Counted from the first letter of the stretch, positions 1 through 6,462 are shown. The stretch is DNA of 7,092 nt from Nitrospirota bacterium (GCA_021785055.1 JAJYGS010000013.1:1-7092), one strand, 5' to 3'. Numbers and translations: made by a program. The notes: a model not told the origin generated them from the letters alone.

Positions 1-767
1 ATCCGAATCCCGGTTATTCTCTCCAGCGTCAGCACCTTCCTGCTGGAATGGGCGCCGAATACGCGCGGTATGTATATGGTATGGCTGTCCCGGAAGCTCT
101 CCTCGAACTTGAGCGCGTTGTCCGCCTCCATGCCGAAGTCCATCTCGCGGCGCACGGTGCGGGCGAACTCCTCGACTATGGCGGCCGGGTTGTATACGCG
201 CGCCTCCGGGATATGCTTTTCGAGGAGCGCCGCGACCGCCCTCAGAATCTGTATGTCCTGCTCGATATTTTCCTGGATATTTGGCCGCTGGACCTTTACG
301 ACGACTTCCGTGCCGTCCGGGAGGGTCGCATAGTGCACCTGCGCTATCGACGCGGCGGCGGCTGGGGCTTTATCGAAAGAGAGAAAAAGTTCTTCGAGAG
401 GCGCGCCGAGCTCTGTCTCGATTATGGCCCTGGCCTCCTCGAACGGGAACGGGGGCACCTCGTCCTGGAGTTTTTTGAATTCGTTTGCGTATGCGGCGGT
501 GATGAGGTCCGGACGGCCAGACAGGACCTGTCCGAGCTTTATGAAGGTGGGGCCAAGCTCCTCGAACGCCTCGCGGAGCCGCACGGGAATGGAGATTCTC
601 TCCGGCTCCGGGAGCCTTGCAAACCTGCGGCGGAACGGAAGGGCGCGGGTAAGCCCTGCCTGGGCGATTACATGACCGAACCCTTTACCCAGGAATACCT
701 GGGCGATGTGCCTGAGCCTGGTTATGTTTTTGTAGCGTCGTCCTAAGATAAATGATGTCAGGGGCAT
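1..767 (-). CDS. ubiB: UbiB/AarF (ABC1/ADCK) family atypical kinase, C-terminal part missing at window edge
   Basis: Only the N-terminal 255 codons are present; the family is usually about 500-560 residues, so roughly half lies beyond the left edge. The family signatures are clear: the KxGQ motif at residues 77-80 (FIKLGQVLSGRPDL), the alanine-rich loop replacing the usual P-loop followed by SIAQVH (136-145), the nucleotide-site lysine at 158 in VVVKVQRP, and a downstream REMDFGMEADN segment (207-217). Members are protein-kinase-like ATPases needed for ubiquinone biosynthesis or lipid/quinone handling at the membrane. The catalytic DFG-type region and any C-terminal membrane helices are not visible. 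The ATG at 767 lies 4 nt after the stop of the phasin-like gene and has no good Shine-Dalgarno, so translation is probably coupled. The N-terminus (RRYKNITRLRHIAQVF) matches the usual start of the family. Family call is very secure; the exact role (ubiquinone versus another lipid) is inference. Confidence 0.95.
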   Translation of the reverse strand, partial: MPLTSFILGRRYKNITRLRHIAQVFLGKGFGHVIAQAGLTRALPFRRRFARLPEPERISIPVRLREAFEELGPTFIKLGQVLSGRPDLITAAYANEFKKLQDEVPPFPFEEARAIIETELGAPLEELFLSFDKAPAAAASIAQVHYATLPDGTEVVVKVQRPNIQENIEQDIQILRAVAALLEKHIPEARVYNPAAIVEEFARTVRREMDFGMEADNALKFEESFRDSHTIYIPRVFGAHSSRKVLTLERITGIR

Positions 768-771
768 CTAT

Positions 772-1098
772 TTATGCAACGTCTTCGTGACCCGCTTTTA
801 TCTCCGTCTCCAGTTTCTTTACGCGGACGGATAGCTGCTGGACTTTCTTGGACAGCGCGTTCATCTCGTCCCGGCTCGCCAGGTTCATCTTGTCGAACGC
901 CGCGCCGAGGCCCTCGGAGGCCATCCTGCTCATGTCTTCCGTGGAACTCTTCGCCCGCTCCATCCACTCCTTCATGAGCTTGGCGCCTTCCCGCTCGTTG
1001 AGTTCGCCTTTTTTAACGAGGTCGTCTACAAGCTCCTTAACCTTCTCCTGCATGCCAAGCCCGGCGAGAAGCACCTTTTTTACCATATCATACATCAT
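772..1098 (-). CDS. Phasin-family / polyhydroxyalkanoate-regulator-like coiled-coil protein, 108 aa
   Basis: A small, highly charged, almost wholly helical protein. Residues 5-50 (MVKKVLLAGLGMQEKVKELV, then a DDLVKKGELNEREG turn) resemble the short phasin-like proteins annotated as polyhydroxyalkanoate synthesis regulators. Residues 78-101 have heptad-like hydrophobics (L, V, L, V, V, L) and probably form a coiled coil. There is no signal peptide or cysteine. A GGAGG at 1109-1105 is 6 nt from the ATG at 1098; a second ATG follows at once, so the start could be one codon later. It sits 15 nt after alaS and 4 nt before ubiB, hence is co-transcribed with both. Phasins coat storage granules, but no PHA synthase or granule gene is visible here, and this short family is often found outside PHA loci. 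A scaffold or partner of the UbiB-like protein is an alternative, and is only inference. Confidence 0.8.
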   Translation of the reverse strand: MMYDMVKKVLLAGLGMQEKVKELVDDLVKKGELNEREGAKLMKEWMERAKSSTEDMSRMASEGLGAAFDKMNLASRDEMNALSKKVQQLSVRVKKLETEIKAGHEDVA

Positions 1099-1113
1099 AG
1101 GCCACCTCCGGAA

Positions 1114-3759
1114 TTATTTACCCGCAATCCTGCCTACAATCTCGTAAACCAGTTCCAGCGCCTCAGGGAGCTTTGCGGGGTCTTTCCCGCCTGCCTGGGC
1201 CATGTCGGGCCTGCCGCCTCCGCCCCCGCCGACAATCTTCGCCGTTTCCTTAATTATATCACCGGCCTTTATCCTGTCCAACAAATCTTTCGTAACCATG
1301 CATACAAGCGAGACTTTTCCGTCCTTGGCGGAGCCGAGGAGCAAAACGCCGGAGCCAATCCTGTCCCGGAGCATGTCACCCATAGCCCGGAGCTCCTCCA
1401 TGTCCTTGTCGTCTTCCTGCCAGGAAAGGACGTTTATGCCGCCCATGACCCTCAGCCGGTCGGATTTCAGGGGGTCAGCTCCGACGGCCTTGCCCCTGGC
1501 CTCCCGGAGCTGTTTTTTCAGCTCGCGCGCCTCGTCGGAAAGCTTTTTAACCCTCTCCGCGACGGACTTCAAATCCGGGGACTTTACCGCCGAAGCCGTT
1601 TCAACAAGTTCTTTCTCACGCTCCCTCATGAGCTGATATGCACCCGCGCCCGTAACGGCCTCTATCCTGCGCACGCCCGCCGCCACGCCGGATTCGGACA
1701 CCAGCTTGAAAAGCCCGACGTAAGCCGTGTTGCCGAGATGCGTCCCGCCGCAGAGTTCCTGCGAAAAATCTCCCACCCGCACTACGCGCACCCGGTCTCC
1801 GTATTTCTCGCCGAACAGGGCCATTGCGCCGGTCTTGAGCGCCTCGGACGTGTCCATCTCGGTTACGGTCATGGGAATCGCTTCGAGGATTTTCTCGTTC
1901 ATAAGCTCCTCGACGCGCTCCTTTTCGTGCGCCGTCAGGGGGGCGAAGTGCGTGAAATCGAACCTCAGCCTGTCCGGAGCCACGAGCGAACCGGACTGCT
2001 TGACGTGGTCTCCCAGGAGGTATCTGAGCACGGCGTGGAGCAGATGCGTCGCGGTATGATTCCTCTCCGTCGCGCGCCTCAAGGAGCTATCAACCTTGCC
2101 GGAAATCCTGTCTCCGGCCTTCACCGTTCCCCGCATTACCTCCCCTTTGTGGACATGCAGCCTGGGCAGCGGCTTTATCGTGCCTTCGACCTCGAACCTC
2201 GCCCCGTCGCTGTATAGCGCGCCCCTGTCTCCGACCTGGCCGCCGGATTCGGCATAGAACGGCGTCCTGTCGAGGATGACTTCCGCCTCGTCGCCTTCCT
2301 GCGCGGATTCGGCAAGTTTTCCGCCCTTTATGACGGCCAGCACTTTGGCGTCCTCTTCCGTCTTCTCGTATCCCATGAAGACAGTCGGGCCGGCCTTCGC
2401 GAGCGCCGCCCGGTAAACCTCTTTAACGCGCTCCTCTCCGAATGCGGCCTGGGCGGCCTTCGCCTTTGCCTTCTGGGCCTCCATCGCCCGCTCGTAAGCC
2501 TCCATGTCGAGCCTAAGCCCCTGCTCGACAGCCGTGTCGTTTACAAGGTCCATCGGGAATCCATACGTATCGTAAAGTTTGAAAAGCTCGTCGCCGGGCA
2601 GGGTATCCGAGCCTTTCGCGCGCGCCGCTTTTATAATCTCGTCGAGCATCTTCGTGCCGTACTCCAGCGTCCCGATGAAGCGCTCCTCCTCCACGAGCAC
2701 GAGCCTTGCTATATATTCGCGGGAATCCCGAAGCTCCGGGTATACCCCGCCCATCATGTCTACTACGTTTCCGGTCAGCCTGTAAAGAAACGGCTTGTCC
2801 AGGCCCAGGAGCTTCCCGTGGCGCATGGCCCTGCGCATCACGCGCCGGAGCACGTAGCCACGGCCTTCATTGGAGGGTATGACGCCCTCCGCAATCAGGA
2901 AGCTCATGGCCCTTAAGTGGTCCGCTATCACGCGCATCGAGACGTCCTTTTTCGGGTCGTCTCCGTAACTTATTCCAGCAGTATCTGCTACCGCATGGAT
3001 TAACGGCATGAACAGGTCGGATTCATAATTGCTGCGTTTGCCCTGCACGACGGCAGTCAGCCTTTCCAGGCCCATGCCGGTGTCGATGCTCGGCTTCGGC
3101 AGCGGGTGCAGGTTCCCTTTTATGTCCCGGTCGAACTGCATGAAGACAAGGTTCCATATCTCAAGGTACCTGTCGCAGTCGCATTTTCCTATGCCGCACT
3201 CCGGGCCGCAGGAGAAGTCCTCTCCCTGGTCTATGAGTATCTCCGAGCACGGGCCGCACGGGCCGGTATCGGCCATCTGCCAGAAGTTGTCCTTCTCGCC
3301 GAGCCTAAGGATACGCCCTTCCGGGACGCCGATCATATCCTTCCAGAGGTTATAAGCCTCGTCGTCGTCCTTGTAGACCGTAACCCAGAGTTTCTCCTTG
3401 GGGAGCCTGTAGACCTCCGTGAGCAGTTCCCAGGCGAATTTTACGGCGTCTTTCTTGAAGTAGTCGCCGAAAGAGAAATTCCCCAGCATCTCGAAGAAGG
3501 TATGGTGCCTGGCCGTCCGTCCGACATTCTCAAGGTCGTTATGCTTTCCGCCCGCCCGGACGCATTTCTGCGCCGTAACGGCCCGGAAGTAGTCCCGCTT
3601 TTCCTCGCCAAGGAATACGCTCTTGAACTGCACCATGCCGGCGTTCGTGAAGATGAGCGTCGGGTCCTTCTCCGGCACCAGCGACGAGGACTTTACGTGC
3701 GCGTGGCCCTTCGATACGAAATAGTCTATGAATGCCTGACGTAGCTCGCTTGCGGTCAA
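1114..3759 (-). CDS. alaS: Alanine--tRNA ligase, 881 aa, TTG start
   Basis: Complete class IIc synthetase that charges tRNA-Ala in the cytoplasm and hydrolyses mischarged Ser/Gly-tRNA-Ala. In order: catalytic core with the class II motif 1 and 2 region (FTNAGMVQFK 37-46, RTARHHTFFEMLGNFSFGDY 81-100) and motif 3 (DTGMGLERL 226-234); tRNA-recognition helices; editing domain with the zinc set H568, H572 (HTATH), C670 and H674 (CGGTH); coiled-coil oligomerisation segment about 715-760; C-Ala domain with a six-glycine loop then RPDMAQAGG (844-858). A cysteine-rich insert (C184, C188, C193, C195) precedes RYLEIWNLVF. The first in-frame ATG (3816) would add 19 residues (MLKGFCPFLPKF...) outside family homology and sits at the predicted transcript start. 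The TTG at 3759 gives the usual MTASELRQAF start and a normal length, with AAGGAGAG 7 nt upstream. Leads the alaS-phasin-ubiB operon. Confidence 0.98.
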   Translation of the reverse strand: MTASELRQAFIDYFVSKGHAHVKSSSLVPEKDPTLIFTNAGMVQFKSVFLGEEKRDYFRAVTAQKCVRAGGKHNDLENVGRTARHHTFFEMLGNFSFGDYFKKDAVKFAWELLTEVYRLPKEKLWVTVYKDDDEAYNLWKDMIGVPEGRILRLGEKDNFWQMADTGPCGPCSEILIDQGEDFSCGPECGIGKCDCDRYLEIWNLVFMQFDRDIKGNLHPLPKPSIDTGMGLERLTAVVQGKRSNYESDLFMPLIHAVADTAGISYGDDPKKDVSMRVIADHLRAMSFLIAEGVIPSNEGRGYVLRRVMRRAMRHGKLLGLDKPFLYRLTGNVVDMMGGVYPELRDSREYIARLVLVEEERFIGTLEYGTKMLDEIIKAARAKGSDTLPGDELFKLYDTYGFPMDLVNDTAVEQGLRLDMEAYERAMEAQKAKAKAAQAAFGEERVKEVYRAALAKAGPTVFMGYEKTEEDAKVLAVIKGGKLAESAQEGDEAEVILDRTPFYAESGGQVGDRGALYSDGARFEVEGTIKPLPRLHVHKGEVMRGTVKAGDRISGKVDSSLRRATERNHTATHLLHAVLRYLLGDHVKQSGSLVAPDRLRFDFTHFAPLTAHEKERVEELMNEKILEAIPMTVTEMDTSEALKTGAMALFGEKYGDRVRVVRVGDFSQELCGGTHLGNTAYVGLFKLVSESGVAAGVRRIEAVTGAGAYQLMREREKELVETASAVKSPDLKSVAERVKKLSDEARELKKQLREARGKAVGADPLKSDRLRVMGGINVLSWQEDDKDMEELRAMGDMLRDRIGSGVLLLGSAKDGKVSLVCMVTKDLLDRIKAGDIIKETAKIVGGGGGGRPDMAQAGGKDPAKLPEALELVYEIVGRIAGK

Positions 3760-3766
3760 GGTTTTT

Positions 3767-3774
3767 CTCTCCTT
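3767..3774 (-). promoter_or_regulatory. Shine-Dalgarno deciding the TTG start of alaS
   Basis: Read on the minus strand this is AAGGAGAG, ending 7 nt before the TTG at 3759. No comparable site precedes the ATG at 3816, which lies about one base from the predicted transcription start. Together these favour the TTG over the longer ATG frame. Confidence 0.75.
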
Positions 3775-3793
3775 GCGATGAAATTTCGGCAAA

Positions 3794-3810
3794 AAGGGGC
3801 AAAACCCCTT
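3794..3810 (-). promoter_or_regulatory. Perfect 6-bp hairpin in the alaS leader
   Basis: On the minus strand the sequence is AAGGGG-TTTTG-CCCCTT, a perfect 6-bp stem with a 5-nt loop, starting about 7 nt after the predicted transcript start and ending about 34 nt before the TTG codon. The 3' arm runs into a short T tract (five Ts, two of them paired), so it looks like a very weak intrinsic terminator/attenuator or a 5' mRNA-stabilising hairpin. E. coli AlaS is known to repress its own gene by binding a palindrome at its promoter; a similar role here is speculation. Confidence 0.5.
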
Positions 3811-3823
3811 AAGCATAGGGAAG

Positions 3824-3852
3824 ATTATAGTTTTTTAATTTAAAAAAAGCAA
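3824..3852 (-). promoter_or_regulatory. Sigma-70-type promoter of the alaS operon
   Basis: Minus-strand hexamers are TTGCTT (3852-3847) and a consensus TATAAT (3829-3824), separated by 17 nt of AT-rich spacer containing a seven-T run. The predicted start of transcription is near 3817, giving a leader of about 58 nt to the TTG codon of alaS. The DNA farther upstream is GC-rich, so there is no UP element. Confidence 0.7.
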
Positions 3853-3866
3853 CGAGGGAATGAGGC

Positions 3867-3899
3867 GGCGGGCTGGTGTAAAGCTTTTACTCCCCCGCC
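3867..3899 (-). terminator. Possible weak terminator stem-loop after the tldE-like gene
   Basis: GGCGGG (3867-3872) pairs with CCCGCC (3894-3899), and an inner GTAAA/TTTAC stem (3878-3882 with 3886-3890) closes a 3-nt loop. The structure overlaps the stop codon of the tldE-like gene. The only T run downstream (3848-3842) is about 18 nt away and lies in the alaS promoter spacer, so this is not a canonical intrinsic terminator. Termination may be incomplete, with read-through into alaS. Confidence 0.3.
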
Positions 3900-5212
3900 A
3901 GATCCAGCCCGAGGAGCTTAATTCCAGCGGGGCCTCTGTATGCCGGGCGGGTGACCTTATCGGAGGAGAACCAGGCCCTGCGGAAGGCGTCCTGAATGAC
4001 GCCGGAGACGCTCCCGCCCTTTATGGGTATGCGTTTCCCGCCTTCGATCCTGTAGCCCGTGCGTATCTCGCCGGAGAAGTTTCCGGTTACCGGATTCGGC
4101 TCGAACGTGGAGAAACGGAGCAATAAATAGGTTCCCTCAGCCAGCAATTCGTCCATCTTCTTCGCCCCAGCCTCCACCTCAACGTTTGCAAACGCGCCCG
4201 TCGCCTCGCCGCCGGTCGACCCGATGCGGCTGGAGCCGCCCTGGCCCAGGTAGTCGGAGTATCGCTTGTCCAGCGTGCGCCTTTTGAATATGTTTTCCCG
4301 GATAACCTCCACGCGCTTCCTGGCAAGACCGCTGTCGTCGAAGGCCCCGCTTTTCATCATTCCGGGCAGCTGGGGGTTGGAAAACATCGTCAAAAGCTCC
4401 CCCTCCGGCGCGTCGATTACGGGCCTGTCCTTCTCGAAGCGGCTCCAGCCCTGATATGCGGACGAGCCGCCCGCGTGGGCGATGAACGAATTGAAAAGCG
4501 TATCGAGGGCCTCCTCGGCGAATACGATGTCCGCCTTGCCGTTCTCAGGCAGTTTTGCCGTTAACGAATCCCGCGCATACTGCGCGTATTTCCGAAGCGT
4601 CTCCCCGATGCGCAGGTCTTTGTAGAACCGGCAGGTCTTGAACCCGGAGGATTCCACTTCTCCATGCCCTTCGCCTGTAAGAAGCACGAAATCGAAGAGC
4701 ATATCCGTGTCCGCCGAAGAGACCTTCAGGCCGAGCGAATTCACAAGCTCGTATTCGGTATAGTCCGCGAAAAGCTCCGAGGACGAAAGTCTCACGTCCT
4801 GGAACTCGCCCACGGCGTGCAGTATCTCCTCTTTTACCTTCTCTATGACCTTGTCCGGGTTTGCGACAATCGAGTTGTCCTTTATCTCCGCGCCCATGTA
4901 ACGCTGGTCCGGGCCGGGGAGAAGCCAGGGCTGGTTCGAGACGCGGGAGGCCATTAAAGCCGCGAGGTCGAGCTTCGGGGCAATGTCGTCCCCTTCGAGG
5001 TAGACAAAGCTCGATTCGCCTAATACCTGCTTCCCGGCCTCTTCCCGTTCTTGATGTACGGTAACGTAATATTTCACCGTGTCCACGCGCCGGACGGACT
5101 CGGTTTCCTCGCGGATGAGAAAGAGCTGGTGGCTTCTTTTGACCGCCTTCATCACCTGCCAGGCGGAGAAGTCGGTGCGGGCTTTAAGTGCGTCTGCAAG
5201 GTATTGGAGCAT
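3887..5212 (-). CDS. TldE/PmbA-like protein of the TldD/PmbA peptidase family, 441 aa
   Basis: Complete protein near the usual family length of about 450 residues. The C-terminal domain carries the family signature at 371-390 (EPNPVTGNFSGEIRTGYRIE) followed by an IPIKGGSVSG strand, and the N-terminal half has the typical substrate-cleft strands (YYVTVHQE 48-55). TldD supplies a zinc HExxxH motif; here the matching helix (FNSFIAH, 240-246) seems to have N241 and S242 in place of H and E, with H246 kept, and the protein has a single cysteine (C194). It is therefore probably not an active peptidase alone and resembles the TldE/PmbA partner. In E. coli TldD and TldE form a heterodimer that cleaves unfolded peptides and matures microcin B17. 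No tldD lies in the window. The ATG overlaps the aldolase stop by one base (TAATG) and has only a weak Shine-Dalgarno, so coupled translation is likely. Family assignment is good; substrate is unknown. Confidence 0.85.
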   Translation of the reverse strand: MLQYLADALKARTDFSAWQVMKAVKRSHQLFLIREETESVRRVDTVKYYVTVHQEREEAGKQVLGESSFVYLEGDDIAPKLDLAALMASRVSNQPWLLPGPDQRYMGAEIKDNSIVANPDKVIEKVKEEILHAVGEFQDVRLSSSELFADYTEYELVNSLGLKVSSADTDMLFDFVLLTGEGHGEVESSGFKTCRFYKDLRIGETLRKYAQYARDSLTAKLPENGKADIVFAEEALDTLFNSFIAHAGGSSAYQGWSRFEKDRPVIDAPEGELLTMFSNPQLPGMMKSGAFDDSGLARKRVEVIRENIFKRRTLDKRYSDYLGQGGSSRIGSTGGEATGAFANVEVEAGAKKMDELLAEGTYLLLRFSTFEPNPVTGNFSGEIRTGYRIEGGKRIPIKGGSVSGVIQDAFRRAWFSSDKVTRPAYRGPAGIKLLGLDLAGE

Positions 5213-6303
5213 TATACCACGCCGCTCTCAAGAAACAGCGTCGCTGTCCCGGCGGCGCGGAAGGCCTTGATAAACGCAATCGCAGACTCATAGGCCGTCT
5301 GCTCGATTTTCTTTTTGTCCGCCTCCGGGATATTGTCGATTTCCTTGTAGAACTGCTTCGTGGCGAACTTTATGTCCTTGCCCTCTTTTTTAGCCCAGTC
5401 CCGCATCGCCTGCATGAGGTCTGCGGGCAGGCCCTGGTGGGCGATGTTCTGCCAGTTCGTGCCGACGTTGCCCTTCCTGATGCCGTAGTCCGCGAACTGG
5501 CCGACCAGTTCAAGCGGGGTGCCGGTGATGCCGTGCTGGGCAATGTTCACGCCCCATTTCTTTACGGCGTTATACACCTCTCCGGTGCGCTTCAGGTCTA
5601 TATGCACTTCCTCGCCCGGCAGGTAATTGCCGTGTTTGGAGCCGTTGTTTATAGCAAGGAGATTCGGCCTTATGCCGTTTGCCTCCAGGCCGGATATAAA
5701 GTCCACTGCCTCCTCCACAGTCGTTATCTCGCCCTCGTAGCCGACGGACTTTATCTCGCCCACCTCGACCTCAAGCCCAGCGCCCGCAGCCATGACGTCG
5801 CGGCCCAGGTCCGTCGTAACGATGATGTTGTCCGGTATCTGGTTGAACGAGGCGTCGATGGCGACGGAGGTATATCCCGCATCGAGTTCCGCCTTTATGA
5901 GCGCCCTGGAGTCCGCGATTACATCCGGGTCCTTGGATTTCGTGGTGGTGTGATCGCCGTGTATGAAGAACGGTTTTGTGAACTTCGTCGTCTCCGCATA
6001 TCCCATCAGGACATCGAAGAATATATACGGGTCCATCCCGGTATACCCGCCCTTCAAGTTCCCCTCGGACTTGGCCAGCTCGAAGGCGACGATGGCGTCC
6101 AGTTCCTCCGCCGCCCGCATGATTCCGGGGATTACGTGCTTTATGCGCGTATTGCAGGCCATGATTATGACCTTGTGCTCCCGAAGCGCGCGGAATACCG
6201 GGTCGGAGGAAACAAGGAGCGCCTTTGCTCCGCTCCCAAGCTTCTTCGTTACCTGCGGCGGCCTTTTCTCCATCAGCTTCTGTGCGTTCTGTGCAAGTCC
6301 CAT
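5212..6303 (-). CDS. fba: Class II fructose-bisphosphate aldolase-like enzyme, 363 aa
   Basis: A zinc-dependent TIM-barrel aldolase that would reversibly join dihydroxyacetone phosphate and glyceraldehyde 3-phosphate in glycolysis or gluconeogenesis. The HGDH motif (115-118) gives the catalytic Asp117 and zinc ligand His118. Other likely metal ligands are E180 (EVEVGE), H224 (GSKHGNY) and H257 (AQHGITG). The phosphate-binding segment is GNVGTNW (278-284), close to the NxxT region of the long E. coli-type enzymes. Several motifs differ from the common forms (ASFN after VAID, KHG instead of the usual THG/AHG, HGITG instead of HGGSG), so a related ketose-bisphosphate substrate is possible. AGGAGG (6313-6308) lies 4 nt before the ATG at 6303, a strong start, and there is no signal peptide. 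First gene of an operon with the tldE-like gene, driven by a near-consensus promoter, which fits high expression. Confidence 0.9.
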   Translation of the reverse strand: MGLAQNAQKLMEKRPPQVTKKLGSGAKALLVSSDPVFRALREHKVIIMACNTRIKHVIPGIMRAAEELDAIVAFELAKSEGNLKGGYTGMDPYIFFDVLMGYAETTKFTKPFFIHGDHTTTKSKDPDVIADSRALIKAELDAGYTSVAIDASFNQIPDNIIVTTDLGRDVMAAGAGLEVEVGEIKSVGYEGEITTVEEAVDFISGLEANGIRPNLLAINNGSKHGNYLPGEEVHIDLKRTGEVYNAVKKWGVNIAQHGITGTPLELVGQFADYGIRKGNVGTNWQNIAHQGLPADLMQAMRDWAKKEGKDIKFATKQFYKEIDNIPEADKKKIEQTAYESAIAFIKAFRAAGTATLFLESGVV

Positions 6304-6356
6304 AACCCCTCCTCTTTGGAATATGTAAATGTGTCAGAATATGGCGTAAAATCAAT

Positions 6357-6385
6357 ATTATAGCAGGCAGGGCCGGTTTTGCCAA
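6357..6385 (-). promoter_or_regulatory. Strong sigma-70-type promoter of the aldolase operon
   Basis: On the minus strand TTGGCA (6385-6380) and TATAAT (6362-6357) are 17 nt apart, and TGC directly before TATAAT makes it an extended -10. The predicted transcript start is about 6350, a leader of some 47 nt. An AT-only stretch at 6405-6394 falls about 44-55 bases before the start, where an UP element would lie. This is the strongest promoter I can see in the window. Confidence 0.8.
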
Positions 6386-6389
6386 CCGG
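6373..6389. repeat. Perfect inverted repeat over the -35 box of the aldolase promoter
   Basis: CCGGTT-TTGCC-AACCGG, two perfect 6-bp arms around a 5-nt centre. The right arm and centre contain the -35 hexamer. No gene ends nearby and no T tract follows on either strand, so a transcription terminator is unlikely. A dimeric repressor site is the simplest reading, but no regulator gene is present to support it. Confidence 0.5.
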
Positions 6390-6433
6390 ATGTTATAATA
6401 TAATCATCATCGGGTGTAATTTCAAGCTTTTCC

Positions 6434-6462
6434 TTGCAGTATATTTTCAAGGCGCTTATAAT
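6434..6462 (+). promoter_or_regulatory. Divergent promoter for the DUF2007 and acyl-CoA ligase genes
   Basis: TTGCAG (6434-6439) and a consensus TATAAT (6457-6462) are separated by 17 nt. Transcription would begin near 6469, only about 13 nt before the ATG at 6482, with the Shine-Dalgarno GAGAGG right at the 5' end of the message. This promoter is back to back with the aldolase promoter in the 178-nt intergenic region, their predicted starts being about 120 bases apart. Confidence 0.7.

Noticed and set aside
48..746. 232-codon open frame on the plus strand
   Set aside because: It lies wholly opposite the ubiB coding frame, which has unmistakable family motifs. Its product is rich in Arg, Leu and Glu with no recognisable domain; GC-rich codon use keeps the antisense frame open.
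3106..3744. 212-codon open frame opposite the alaS catalytic domain
   Set aside because: Antisense of a strongly conserved coding region with no independent support.
3817..3886. T-box riboswitch or other tRNA-sensing leader before alaS
   Set aside because: The predicted leader is only about 58 nt, too short for a T-box, and no T-box consensus or specifier stem is visible.
5211..5216. TGG-TATAAT, an extended -10-like match on the minus strand at the start of the tldE-like gene
   Set aside because: No -35 at a useful distance, and transcription from it would begin inside the gene after its ATG. It arises from the Val-Val-stop codons overlapping the ATG.
5188..6363. 391-codon open frame on the plus strand opposite the aldolase gene
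   Set aside because: Impressive length, but it mirrors the aldolase frame codon for codon, has no family motif or suitable ribosome site, and even runs through the aldolase leader. Judged an antisense shadow.
6394..6404. Two overlapping TATAAT matches on the plus strand
   Set aside because: No -35 hexamer at 16-18 nt on the plus strand, and TTGCAG/TATAAT farther downstream is a much better promoter. Better read as an UP element for the opposite strand.
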